Of a stretch of 18,056 nucleotides of DNA, positions 1-6,312 are shown piece after piece. Each line of letters starts with the position of its first letter. Positions within the stretch are counted from its first letter, which is position 1. The stretch lies in the NCBI GenBank assembly GCA_964404595.1, contig CAYOKQ010000031.1, positions 1 through 18,056 on the forward strand, read 5' to 3'. The position numbers and the translations under genes were made by a program. The DNA is from CAYJXA01 sp964404595. GTDB taxonomy: Archaea > Nanobdellota > Nanobdellia > Woesearchaeales > GW2011-AR9. The notes under the pieces were generated by a model that did no database searches, was not told where the DNA came from, and saw only the letters and a program-made list of their open reading frames with translations.

Positions 1-559
1 TGACAGTAGCTTTTTTGGCTAATGCCAGCGACACTTCATATCCGCACATTCTTTTTTCTTTGCTTCTGGCCATGACCTGTTCATTGTGTAAGGGGCTGGT
101 GATTTCACTGAGCAGCACTTTTGCTTCTACTGTTAAAGCTTTCTTTTCCCTTACATTATTGTAAAATTCACATTCTCCTTTTTCTACGATGGACTTGCAG
201 AATTCATTAAAGTCATTGCCGAACAGATTTGCGATTTCCTGTGAGCACATCCAGCGTTTGCCGATCAGGTCTGCACATTTAATCTCCTGTGTGGTCTTTT
301 GCTGGATGAGTTTGAGGGTTTCGATGGCAATCTGGTGCTGGGTGTGCCGGTTGGTGAGAAACAATACTTTCTTTTTGTCTTTGAGCGCGTGATATAACGC
401 GACAGATAAAGCGCTGGCCGTTTTCCCCAAGCCGGTTGGTGCATGAGCAAGCAGAATTTTTTTTCCTGCAAAAGCTTGGTCTAGGTCTTGTACTAATTTA
501 TCTTGGCCGGTGCGGATCAGTTCGTGAGGAAAGAATTCAGAGAGGGTAAGAGAAGACAT
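1..559 (-). CDS. XPD/Rad3-family Fe-S DNA helicase, N-terminal part (runs off window)
   Basis: This frame is open from the ATG at 557-559 to the left edge, giving 186 residues with no stop. Residues 40-47 form a Walker A motif (APTGLGKT) just after a Q-motif-like start (FFPHELIRTGQ). Cysteines at about 105, 121, 130 and 172 have the spacing of the 4Fe-4S domain of archaeal XPD. The last Cys is followed by GYEVSLALAKKATV, the position where XPD proteins carry CxYExxxxLAxxAxV before the DEAH box. Known family role: 5'-3' superfamily 2 helicase in repair, with the iron-sulfur cluster needed for unwinding. The DEAH box and helicase domain 2 lie outside the window. The start is supported by a TATA-like box about 26 bp upstream, implying a leaderless mRNA. 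Rad3-like DinG is the nearest alternative. Confidence 0.88.
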   Translation of the reverse strand, partial: MSSLTLSEFFPHELIRTGQDKLVQDLDQAFAGKKILLAHAPTGLGKTASALSVALYHALKDKKKVLFLTNRHTQHQIAIETLKLIQQKTTQEIKCADLIGKRWMCSQEIANLFGNDFNEFCKSIVEKGECEFYNNVREKKALTVEAKVLLSEITSPLHNEQVMARSKEKRMCGYEVSLALAKKATV

Positions 560-580
560 GATGTGAAGAAAGATGGATGT

Positions 581-589
581 TTTAAAAAG
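581..589 (-). promoter_or_regulatory. TATA-like box for the XPD helicase gene
   Basis: On the minus strand this reads CTTTTTAAA, centred about 26 bp upstream of the helicase ATG at 559. That spacing would put the transcription start at or next to the start codon. This is inferred from spacing and composition only. Confidence 0.45.
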
Positions 590-666
590 ATTCTTAAAAA
601 TTTGAGAGATTTTCGGGCACGTTCTACCTGGGCTCTTTTGTTGTGCCTACTTTAAAAAAGTAAATG

Positions 667-675
667 TTTATAAAT
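667..675 (+). promoter_or_regulatory. TATA box for the nucleotidyltransferase gene
   Basis: TTTATAAAT is a good archaeal TATA box, centred about 31 bp upstream of the ATG at 702. Transcription should start about 4 nt before the ATG, so the mRNA is probably leaderless. No Shine-Dalgarno sequence is visible in the short interval. Confidence 0.6.
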
Positions 676-701
676 TACGTACGTAGATTCCCCGGTTAAC
701 G

Positions 702-1511
702 ATGACCCTGATCCCCGGATATAACCAACCAAGGCCAACTCAAGAAAATTATCAGGATTTCATGACCCAATTCGTAAGGGGTTTAGAAAGACTGGGGGAT
801 AGCGGTATAAGCTTCATGGTATATGGTTCTTATGTCAGAGGAGATTATATTGCTGGTAGAAGTGACATAGATGCCATACTCATTTTCCCAGATGAGGTGG
901 TTATCAACAAGAAAAAACTTGCTCTTAGCTCCCAAGTTTTAACCCAAGCAATGAGAGGAAATCCTATCACCTTTCAAGTGACGGTGACGGATATTGCGAC
1001 TATGCATGATGGCCGGTTTAATTCCTACAACCCCTCNNNNNNNNNNGGCCCTGACTATCGATCTCAATTTAGATTTGAAATGCCCTTTCATCCGGAACAA
1101 AACCCTCTAACATTTAATTTAAGAAAATCAAGACAAGGATTATTTTTTGCAGATTATGATAAAGAGCATGATTATGGAGATTTTTTGAGAAAATTTGGGA
1201 AAACACTTGATGCCGTCAGCAGGGGCTCGAAGCAATTACTATTTATGTTTGATGATAAATTGACCAAGAATCGTTTTTCCGCACTGGAGAAGATTTCAGA
1301 AGAATTTCCCAACGTTGATATCCAGCCTTTAATTATAATTAAAGAGTTATATCATCATCCCGAAAAATTAGATGCATTATACCGCCATTCTGACGACGTG
1401 ATTACAGTATGGAATTCTGCGGTGAATTTTCTGGAGCAATTGACGAGAGAGTATATCAGGAGAGTCCCCAATCATAATCCTCCTATTTTTCCACAACCAC
1501 GAAAACTCTAG
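702..1511 (+). CDS. Nucleotidyltransferase-domain protein (aminoglycoside nucleotidyltransferase-like fold)
   Basis: The N-terminal domain carries the polymerase-beta-type signature. GSYVRGDYIAGRSDID at about residues 42-57 supplies the GS pair and the two metal-binding aspartates of the SDxD motif, after a helix rich in charged residues. The remainder (about 120-269) is helical, with no motif I can name, and may be a substrate-binding domain. A ten-N gap at 1037-1046 falls at codons 112-115. The frame is the same on both sides, but the true gap length is unknown, so total length (about 269 aa) is uncertain. The family transfers a nucleotide to a small molecule, protein or nucleic acid; the substrate cannot be read from sequence. 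A HEPN or MNT partner is not adjacent, which argues against a standard HEPN/MNT toxin-antitoxin pair. Confidence 0.75.
   Translation: MTLIPGYNQPRPTQENYQDFMTQFVRGLERLGDSGISFMVYGSYVRGDYIAGRSDIDAILIFPDEVVINKKKLALSSQVLTQAMRGNPITFQVTVTDIATMHDGRFNSYNPXXXXGPDYRSQFRFEMPFHPEQNPLTFNLRKSRQGLFFADYDKEHDYGDFLRKFGKTLDAVSRGSKQLLFMFDDKLTKNRFSALEKISEEFPNVDIQPLIIIKELYHHPEKLDALYRHSDDVITVWNSAVNFLEQLTREYIRRVPNHNPPIFPQPRKL
1037..1046. other. Assembly gap (10 N)
   Basis: Exactly ten N, the same length as the run at 3105, so a fixed-length scaffold placeholder rather than a measured gap. It lies inside the nucleotidyltransferase gene, so some residues of that protein are unknown. Confidence 0.98.
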
Positions 1512-1566
1512 GATTGTAGAAACCTTTAAATATGGCATGCAATATCTAGCTTCCAATGGATAAATG

Positions 1567-1575
1567 TTTAAATAT
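1567..1575 (+). promoter_or_regulatory. TATA box for the winged-helix regulator gene
   Basis: TTTAAATAT fits an archaeal TATA box. Transcription should begin about 1597-1600, at the right arm of the palindrome at 1586-1600. That leaves a leader of about 33 nt before the preferred GTG start at 1633. Confidence 0.5.
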
Positions 1576-1585
1576 AAGTCGCAAA

Positions 1586-1600
1586 CCCTACGCGGTAGGG
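1586..1600 (+). promoter_or_regulatory. Perfect 15-bp palindrome, candidate operator of the downstream regulator
   Basis: CCCTAC GCG GTAGGG is a perfect 6-bp inverted repeat with a 3-nt centre. It lies between the TATA box and the predicted transcription start of a small winged-helix gene. This is the classic position for an autoregulatory operator that blocks RNA polymerase. In RNA it could also form a very tight hairpin at the 5' end. That the adjacent regulator binds it is inference from position and symmetry. Confidence 0.45.
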
Positions 1601-1632
1601 GTGTGGATGGTATACACAGCGGGGTGTCTATC

Positions 1633-1911
1633 GTGAGCAAGAATAATACCAAAGTTATCTTCGATGTCTTTTTTCGGGAGAAACCAGCATTAATGTTGGT
1701 TGAGTTAAAGAATGCCAATGCCAATGTTTACGCCTCGGTGCTTGCAAAACAAATTGACTGCACTTATAGTCACGTGGTTAAAATTCTTCAAGAGATGCAT
1801 AAAGCCGATTTAATCAACTTTAAGAAAGAAGGCCGTTTAAAATTGCTGGAATTGACCAAGAAAGGAAAAGATGTGGCTGGCAACATTGAGACGATCAAAG
1901 GATTATTGTAA
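1633..1911 (+). CDS. Small winged-helix (MarR/ArsR-like) transcriptional regulator
   Basis: The 92-residue product is almost entirely one winged-helix domain. A strand-helix start (KVIFDVFFREKPALML) is followed by a recognition-helix region (VYASVLAKQIDCTYSHVVKILQEM) and a basic wing ending in LTKKGKDVA, the LTxKG signature of MarR/ArsR-like archaeal regulators. I chose the GTG at 1633 because GGTG at 1623-1626 is a Shine-Dalgarno sequence 6 nt upstream and the fold begins right after it. The longer frame from 1564 would start in or before the TATA box. A GTG at 1603 is a possible leaderless start. It probably acts on its own promoter through the palindrome at 1586-1600 (inference). Confidence 0.72.
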   Translation: MSKNNTKVIFDVFFREKPALMLVELKNANANVYASVLAKQIDCTYSHVVKILQEMHKADLINFKKEGRLKLLELTKKGKDVAGNIETIKGLL

Positions 1912-1929
1912 TTGGGATTTTTTACTTTT

Positions 1930-2256
1930 TTAAGTTAATCTTTTTGGTTTGTTAATACATACAGAATATTCTGTCCCCGGATTTCGGCAGATATCACTCG
2001 TTTGGGCAATGGTATCATCACAATCTTGGGCAGAATAGCAGGCAATTCTACAGGCGTAACCGCTATGATCACTGCCGCAGCCTATAACAGATATCGCGCA
2101 TTCTTCCCCTTGGCAATTTTCTGCAATGACGTTGCCGGTGATGCCGGCTGATCCAGCAAAGGCATTGAAACTTTTCCCACTAAGTACTATTCCCAGAAAA
2201 AGTGTCATCGAAAGCAAGAAAGTAATAGTAAAAATGGTTTTAGTGGTATGATTCAT
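1930..2256 (-). CDS. Small secreted or membrane-anchored Cys-rich protein
   Basis: The 108-residue protein opens with a typical hydrophobic signal or anchor segment (about residues 8-26, FTITFLLSMTLFLGIVLSG). ITGNVI follows at about 39-44, a motif I have often seen just after the N-terminal segment of surface proteins from this group of archaea (recollection, not searched). The exported part has eight or nine cysteines in a small domain with CxGxEC and CxxxCYSAQDC-type spacing, suggesting disulfides and an extracellular location. No enzymatic motif is visible. It is convergent with the winged-helix gene, with an 18-bp T-rich interval between the two stops. Function unknown. Confidence 0.65.
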   Translation of the reverse strand: MNHTTKTIFTITFLLSMTLFLGIVLSGKSFNAFAGSAGITGNVIAENCQGEECAISVIGCGSDHSGYACRIACYSAQDCDDTIAQTSDICRNPGTEYSVCINKPKRLT

Positions 2257-2279
2257 AAAAGAAAAGAAAGAAATGAAAG

Positions 2280-2288
2280 AATAAAAAC
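2280..2288 (-). promoter_or_regulatory. Weak TATA-like box for the Cys-rich secreted protein gene
   Basis: The minus strand reads GTTTTTAT here, about 28 bp upstream of the ATG at 2256, the spacing seen at other leaderless genes in this window. The interval to the start is pyrimidine-rich on the coding strand. The match to the TATA consensus is weak. Confidence 0.35.
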
Positions 2289-2296
2289 CTTTCGGC

Positions 2297-2749
2297 TTAT
2301 TCTAAGTACATCTTTAATCTGTCGGTATCAAACTGCCAGTCCAAAGCTAATTTTCCTGAGCGTTTGTAATACTTGACCAGCCGCCTGATTTTTGCTTCAG
2401 TCAATTGCAATCCACGCAGAGCAGTCTTATCCTGTTTATTTTTTTCCAGATGCTGCTTTATAGCAATCATGCGGGAAATGAGGCTAAGGATATCTTCAGG
2501 AAGTGCTTTGCCCAGTTTGTTTTCGTGCGTCACTGCACTAATACTTTTTCCGGTCAAGGCTTTTACGTTATGGATGCCGTAGCTATCGCGTAAAATCATA
2601 CCTACTTCCGAAGTTGTTTTTCCGGCTTTGCTGTATTTAACGATCAATTTTTCAACTTCTTTCTCCTTAAATGGTGCCCAGGACGGAATTTTCTTAACGG
2701 GTTTTTTACTTCCGCTTTTTCCTCGTTTTCTACTATGCATGCGTGCCAT
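2297..2749 (-). CDS. rps15: Small ribosomal subunit protein uS15, archaeal type
   Basis: The 150-residue length is normal for archaeal/eukaryotic S15 and much longer than the bacterial protein (about 89). It begins MARMHSRKRGKSGSKKP, the typical basic archaeal start, followed by WAPF and the helix EVEKLIVKYSKAGKTTSEVG. The rRNA-binding core includes DSYGIHNVKALTGKS and the C-terminal KIRRLVKYYKRSGKLALDW helix. It binds the central domain of 16S rRNA at the 20-22 three-way junction. The start is fixed by an AGGTGA Shine-Dalgarno sequence 7 nt upstream. Unlike most genes here it seems to have a leader of about 85 nt, containing a stem-loop. Confidence 0.97.
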   Translation of the reverse strand: MARMHSRKRGKSGSKKPVKKIPSWAPFKEKEVEKLIVKYSKAGKTTSEVGMILRDSYGIHNVKALTGKSISAVTHENKLGKALPEDILSLISRMIAIKQHLEKNKQDKTALRGLQLTEAKIRRLVKYYKRSGKLALDWQFDTDRLKMYLE

Positions 2750-2756
2750 GATATAT

Positions 2757-2762
2757 TCACCT
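2757..2762 (-). promoter_or_regulatory. Shine-Dalgarno sequence of the S15 gene
   Basis: AGGTGA on the minus strand, 7 nt before the ATG at 2749. It is complementary to the usual archaeal 16S 3' end (inferred, since the 16S gene is not in the window) and confirms the start codon. Confidence 0.75.
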
Positions 2763-2801
2763 ATGTTGTTTTTTCGATTGAGAAGAATGTTCCTCTCCAG
2801 T

Positions 2802-2825
2802 GCGCATAAGCGTTCACCGATGCGC
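2802..2825 (-). promoter_or_regulatory. Stem-loop in the S15 mRNA leader
   Basis: On the minus strand GCGCAT (2825-2820) pairs perfectly with ATGCGC (2807-2802) around a 12-nt loop. Both sides are flanked by a GAGAGG direct repeat. It lies 53-76 nt upstream of the S15 start, inside the predicted leader. Bacterial S15 represses its own translation through leader structures. A similar role here is only a suggestion. Confidence 0.3.
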
Positions 2826-2856
2826 CTCTCGAATATCTCTTATTTTGGGCAATGAG

Positions 2857-2865
2857 TTTAAAAAG
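2857..2865 (-). promoter_or_regulatory. TATA-like box for the S15 gene
   Basis: The minus strand reads CTTTTTAAA. A start about 26 bp downstream would fall near 2835 and give a leader of about 85 nt. The region 2866-2965 beyond it holds no gene that I can support. Confidence 0.4.
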
Positions 2866-2965
2866 CTTATGGGAAAAATCGAAGAATTGGACAGCGAATA
2901 TCGTATCATCCGTGTACGATAGAAAGAATCTGTTTTATCAGCAGTTTTGTACAAATTGCAAAAAA

Positions 2966-2974
2966 TATATAAAT
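2966..2974 (+). promoter_or_regulatory. TATA box for the lipoprotein-GNAT transcript
   Basis: TATATAAAT is a strong archaeal TATA box, centred 30 bp upstream of the ATG at 3000, implying a leaderless or nearly leaderless mRNA. Confidence 0.6.
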
Positions 2975-2999
2975 AATCATCTTTTCTGGACGTAAAGAG

Positions 3000-3592
3000 A
3001 TGGTTATGAAATTATTGATTGCAATTGTAAGTGTGTTTTTGCTTCTTGGTTGCTCAGCAGAAACTCCTCTTGAACAACAAGTGGCGATAGAACCAGTTGC
3101 CCAGNNNNNNNNNNTGCCCAGCCAGTTGTGGAGGTACCAATAGAGGAACCAGTTCCCGACCTTGAAGTAGTTCCTATGGCTGTCAATCTCTCTTGTGTGC
3201 TTACCGCTGACTGCGAGGCAGGTCAACAATGTATTGACGGGGAGTGCGGGACTATTGAAGCGCTCTATACCACCGATTGTGCCAATACCTGTAATTTTGA
3301 AGAAGTTATTATCTCCACCAGTGATGGGGAAACGTATACTTTGGGCAAAGGACAGGGAAGTTATACGGCGGCAGGAGCGCTGGAATGGAAATTGCTTTCT
3401 GTACCCAATTACTGCCCGATGGAGAAGGTCGTGGTTCCCATGCGCATCATTGCGAAAAATTATGGTCGAATACTTGGAGAGCATGCGCTGACCTTGCGTG
3501 AAGGTGAGACCAGCCAGATTATTACGCATCCTGCGATACCTGATATTGAATTTACAGTGAGGCTCGATAGGGTGGTGGAAGAGTGTGGGTAG
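3000..3592 (+). CDS. Cys-rich lipoprotein interrupted by an assembly gap
   Basis: This gene is visible only if both sides of the ten-N gap are joined. Upstream, the ATG at 3000 opens a lipoprotein signal (MVMKLLIAIVSVFLLLGC, lipobox LLGC with Cys 18). It continues to EPVAQ at the gap. After the gap, in another frame, AQPVVEVPIEEPVPDLEVV continues the same Pro/Val/Glu-rich linker. The frame offset means the true gap length must be 2 modulo 3, not 10. The gap probably collapsed a repeat, since both flanks contain GCCCAG and CCAGTTG. The exported part has a small disulfide domain (CVLTADCEAGQQCIDGECG), then a beta-rich domain with Cys pairs. A second ATG at 3006 is possible. It shares a transcript with the GNAT gene, whose ATG abuts its stop. 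Function unknown. Confidence 0.78.
3105..3114. other. Assembly gap (10 N) in a repetitive linker
   Basis: Placeholder of fixed length. The flanking sequence repeats short words (GCCCAG, CCAGTT) that encode a Pro/Val/Glu linker, a likely reason for the assembly break. The reading frames either side require a real length of 2 modulo 3. Confidence 0.97.
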
Positions 3593-4144
3593 ATGGACAC
3601 AGAGCCAACAAAGATAATCCCTGAAGAAGCAAAAATTAAGATCATTAGTGAAGAATATGATCTCCACAGTTTTACTTCCTATGAAAAAGAACTGGTTGAC
3701 TTTCTTCGAGAAGATGCCCTTGAAAATCAAAAACAAAAGCTGTCGGTCACATTCTTATGGTTTTACGAAGAGAAATTAGTGTCATATATTACTCTACTCA
3801 ATGACAAGATAAACTTGGAAGGTAATTTGAAAGAATTCTTTAAAGAAAAAGGGATCCATTACAAATCTTTACCTGCACTAAAAATTGGGAGGCTCTGTGT
3901 TGATAATCGATTTCAAAGAAGAGGTTTGGGAAAATTGATGATCCTCATTACTATTAAAATCGCGCAAGAGATAAGTAAAAATCGCTCTGGCTGTAGATTT
4001 ATTACCCTCGATGCAAAACGGAATCAAAATCCGGAGAGAGACCCTTTGTTATTCTACCAGAAGATGGGATTTTCGATACTTCAAGAAAAGAAAAACGGGC
4101 CAATTCCCATGTATCTCGATTTACAGCTTATCAAGGAAGTGTAA
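3593..4144 (+). CDS. GNAT-family N-acetyltransferase, toxin-like subtype
   Basis: The 183-residue protein has the GNAT acetyl-CoA motif A at 97-114: LKIGRLCVDNRFQRRGLGK, with the Q/RxxGxG loop QRRGLG. Near the end FYQKMGF (154-160) supplies the Tyr that usually protonates the leaving thiol. The combination xIGRLxVDxxxQxRGLG plus a late FYxxxGF is the pattern of tRNA-acetylating toxins of the TacT/AtaT group, although non-toxin GNATs can share it. The ATG directly follows the lipoprotein stop (TAG at 3590-3592), so the two are co-transcribed. No DUF1778 ribbon-helix-helix antitoxin lies upstream. A 49-codon gene instead overlaps its 3' end on the other strand. An ordinary metabolic or protein acetyltransferase is the alternative. 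Confidence 0.82.
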   Translation: MDTEPTKIIPEEAKIKIISEEYDLHSFTSYEKELVDFLREDALENQKQKLSVTFLWFYEEKLVSYITLLNDKINLEGNLKEFFKEKGIHYKSLPALKIGRLCVDNRFQRRGLGKLMILITIKIAQEISKNRSGCRFITLDAKRNQNPERDPLLFYQKMGFSILQEKKNGPIPMYLDLQLIKEV

Positions 4145-4280
4145 TCTTTAATTCCCTTGCTTCTTTGAGTGTTCTGATGCGCTCTGGCGAGGGATTACGT
4201 TGTTCTTGGAGCACTGCCCGTATAAAATTCTTAGCGTCTTCTCCCCTCAACGTAGGGGTTGCTCGAATTGGTTTGGCCAT
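4131..4280 (-). CDS. 49-residue antitoxin-like small protein, convergent with the GNAT gene
   Basis: This small gene encodes a protein starting MAKPIRATPTLRGEDAKNF. The KPIxxTPxLxGxDAxxF opening followed by PSPERIRTLKEA is a pattern I associate with small archaeal proteins next to toxin-like genes; that is recollection, not a search result. It is hydrophilic, mostly helical, with no membrane segment. A strong TATA box centred 27 bp upstream of the ATG makes it a convincing leaderless gene. Its last 14 bp overlap the end of the GNAT gene tail to tail. A toxin-antitoxin link to the GNAT gene is inference from proximity, and convergent order would be unusual for such modules. Confidence 0.68.
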   Translation of the reverse strand: MAKPIRATPTLRGEDAKNFIRAVLQEQRNPSPERIRTLKEARELKITLP

Positions 4281-4302
4281 AGTACACTAAAAGACATAAT
4301 TG

Positions 4303-4312
4303 TTTATAAATA
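4303..4312 (-). promoter_or_regulatory. TATA box for the 49-residue gene
   Basis: The minus strand reads TATTTATAAA, centred about 27 bp upstream of the ATG at 4280. It is one of the best TATA boxes in the window and the main independent support for the small gene. Confidence 0.62.
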
Positions 4313-4357
4313 TTTCCTGAATTGCGGTGACTGGAGAGGGTGGAAGAGTGCAGTAGG

Positions 4358-5251
4358 TTATTCTTCACAGATTTCTAAATCGTCGAAATGGGATTCACTG
4401 GCATGAGAACCAAAGCCAATATGTCCAGAAGAGTATAACGAATTTTCCAAAGTAAATGTTTCTTCACCATTAAAGTAACCTGTAATTGTGCTGCCTATTG
4501 CTCTTACTCGTAGATTATGCCATGTGTCGAATTCGCCGTCTACTCTTGTGTAGAATAATCTTGCGTTGTAAGCATCCTCTAAAGTCAATTCAAAACTACT
4601 TCCATCTCCTTCTTCAATTTCTAAAATATATCCCCTATCAATATCATAATCATAACCCACTGTACTCTCTCTGGTGTACCTGAATAACATACCAGTATGA
4701 GCGTCTCCACCGAAACCACTTGGTACACGAACTTTGATGGTAGCATCAAAATCGCTGTAGGTAGCATTATTGAGATGCGCCATTCGGTAGCCGCCACCTA
4801 CCTCTGTTTGTTGTAAATATCCGCCTAGGTCGCGAGACCAAACCCCATTCTGAGCAATTAAATCATCCAAATCAGAGTCTTCATTGAAATCGTTAGAATA
4901 ACACCTGCTAAAAGAGTCTGGCGTTGCTAATACGTCAGGTAGAGATGTTGCGTCAGGAAGTAATCCAGCATCAATAGGTGTACCAGAATCAGTAGTTTTC
5001 TTTCCTAAATCGTATTCCTTGCTGGTGCCGTCTGGCGACATTAGGGCATCATGGTCAACTGCTGAATCATTAATCCCTCCATCCATCCTCAAACCTAAAT
5101 CAGCAGAATTTCTATCATTTCCTCCATCAAGATTTTTCTCATTAGTACTCATATCTTTAGCTCTCAGCGAATCCAAATCAAAGCGGCATCCTCCGAGGGC
5201 GAGCAATGTCGTTAATCCTAGTGATTGTGTAAATTTTCTGATGTAGTTCAT
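4358..5251 (-). CDS. Lipoprotein with Asp/Gly-rich linker and LamG/DUF1080-like domain
   Basis: I start at the ATG at 5251 because it opens a clear lipoprotein signal (MNYIRKFTQSLGLTTLLALGGC, Cys 22) and sits 2 bp after the stop of the TPR gene. The longer frame from 5338 would overlap that gene. Residues about 25-118 form a low-complexity linker rich in Asp, Gly, Ser and Pro, with DGG, PDG, DAG and PDA repeats. Residues about 120-297 look like a concanavalin/LamG jelly-roll domain of the DUF1080 kind (YSNDFNEDSDLDDL, FDATIKVRVP, GMLFRY, WHNLRVRAIGSTITGYFNG, GHIGFGSHASESHFDDLEI), probably binding a glycan or another surface ligand. The PDA/DAG linker is typical of myxobacterial lipoproteins, so transfer from bacteria is possible. 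Confidence 0.8.
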   Translation of the reverse strand: MNYIRKFTQSLGLTTLLALGGCRFDLDSLRAKDMSTNEKNLDGGNDRNSADLGLRMDGGINDSAVDHDALMSPDGTSKEYDLGKKTTDSGTPIDAGLLPDATSLPDVLATPDSFSRCYSNDFNEDSDLDDLIAQNGVWSRDLGGYLQQTEVGGGYRMAHLNNATYSDFDATIKVRVPSGFGGDAHTGMLFRYTRESTVGYDYDIDRGYILEIEEGDGSSFELTLEDAYNARLFYTRVDGEFDTWHNLRVRAIGSTITGYFNGEETFTLENSLYSSGHIGFGSHASESHFDDLEICEE

Positions 5252-5253
5252 GG

Positions 5254-6252
5254 TTAGAACTGAACTCCGACGCCTGCTGGCGTTACATTTATAGTATTTG
5301 AACCTGTTTGTTGTGGCTGTGAAGGTGAACTTTCCCACCAGTATAATCCGGCAGCTGCTCCTACTGCCACACCGGCAAGGATAAACAATCCATTGGCGAT
5401 AGAACTTCGCGTAGAGACAGTATCAATATCCTCTTCAGGACAACCTGGTGCACAGGAACTTTTCAAATCATTGAATTTAGAACTGGCCATATATCCAGCG
5501 ACGAGGCCGCCAATAAGGGAAGCTGCGCCTACGGAAGCAGTAACGGTACTCCACGTGTGCTGTTGAAGAAATGATTTTTCCGTGTCTGGTGCGAGTGCCT
5601 GCATATTGATAGATGGCTTAGCCGCTTGAGGTTTTTGTGCACTCCATACAGCCATTTTTGCTTCGAGGCTTTCTCTATTTTGAATTTTCTGCCCGCCTTC
5701 ATGTAAGTATAGGGTGTAATATTCGGCAGCAAGGTCATATTTCTCTAACTGTTCATAGCTTTCACCAATATCATGCAATACTGTTGCTCGTAAACTTTCC
5801 ATTTTAATTACACGTTCATACACGTCTTTGAACTTCTCCACAGCCGCAGTGTAATTCTTCTGGTCGAATAATTTTAAGCCTTGATCGTAGATGGTTAGAG
5901 CTTCCAACATTGGACTCATTACTGCTCGTTCAGATGGATTTTCGGCAAGATAAAGTGTAAGATATTCTGTGGCTAATTGTGGCTGGCGAAGATTGGTATA
6001 GGTAGTAGCAATATTGTATAAGAGTGTTGCCCGTGCTGTGCGGTCAGCAGTTTCTTGGTAGGATTCCTGGAAAAACTCAAGTGCTTCTTGATATTCTCCT
6101 GCTTCGTATAAAGCAGCTCCTTGAGAATAGCAGGACTTTGCATCGGGGCAGAGTTTGGGCTCGGCATATGCCGGGAAAGGCAGTATAGAGGAGGTGGCGA
6201 GAGCAGTGATGAGAAGATATTTCCGCAGGATTGATTCTAAGGTGGGGGTCAT
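5254..6252 (-). CDS. TPR protein with signal peptide and two C-terminal membrane helices (myxobacterial type)
   Basis: The protein has 332 residues. A signal peptide ends near residue 30 (PAYA/EPK). Tetratricopeptide repeats span about 36-200 (SCYSQGAALYEAGEYQEALEF, then ALTIYDQGLKLFDQKNYTAAVEKF and related helices). Two membrane segments at about 233-256 and 286-307 flank a short loop with two cysteines (SSCAPGCPEEDID). The layout is export signal, TPRs, helix, CxPxCP loop followed by an R..IAN segment, helix, then a short tail ending in aromatic Phe. I recognise it as the layout of many myxobacterial periplasmic TPR proteins. In an archaeon without an outer membrane the partner of such a tail is unclear. 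The lipoprotein gene follows by 2 bp, so the two are co-translated. Confidence 0.78.
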   Translation of the reverse strand: MTPTLESILRKYLLITALATSSILPFPAYAEPKLCPDAKSCYSQGAALYEAGEYQEALEFFQESYQETADRTARATLLYNIATTYTNLRQPQLATEYLTLYLAENPSERAVMSPMLEALTIYDQGLKLFDQKNYTAAVEKFKDVYERVIKMESLRATVLHDIGESYEQLEKYDLAAEYYTLYLHEGGQKIQNRESLEAKMAVWSAQKPQAAKPSINMQALAPDTEKSFLQQHTWSTVTASVGAASLIGGLVAGYMASSKFNDLKSSCAPGCPEEDIDTVSTRSSIANGLFILAGVAVGAAAGLYWWESSPSQPQQTGSNTINVTPAGVGVQF

Positions 6253-6288
6253 GGTGATTGATTTTTTAACTTTTCATCTGATATGCTC

Positions 6289-6297
6289 ATTTATAAT
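6289..6297 (-). promoter_or_regulatory. TATA box for the TPR-lipoprotein pair
   Basis: ATTATAAAT on the minus strand, centred about 41 bp upstream of the ATG at 6252. It predicts a start near 6267 and a leader of about 15 nt. This makes the TPR/LamG pair independently transcribable, although read-through from the zinc-ribbon genes 61 bp upstream is possible. Confidence 0.5.
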
Positions 6298-6312
6298 CAT
6301 TTTTTTTTATCT

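Noticed and set aside
2906..3736. Open minus-strand frame of 276 codons spanning the second gap
   Set aside because: It is antisense to the lipoprotein and GNAT genes, which have recognisable motifs. It crosses the gap by chance and its composition (runs of Phe, Ile, Asn) is unlike a protein domain.
4358..5338. Longer start of the LamG-like lipoprotein at 5338
   Set aside because: It would overlap the TPR gene by 85 bp and precede the lipoprotein signal with a basic stretch. The ATG at 5251 gives a standard signal and 2-bp spacing.
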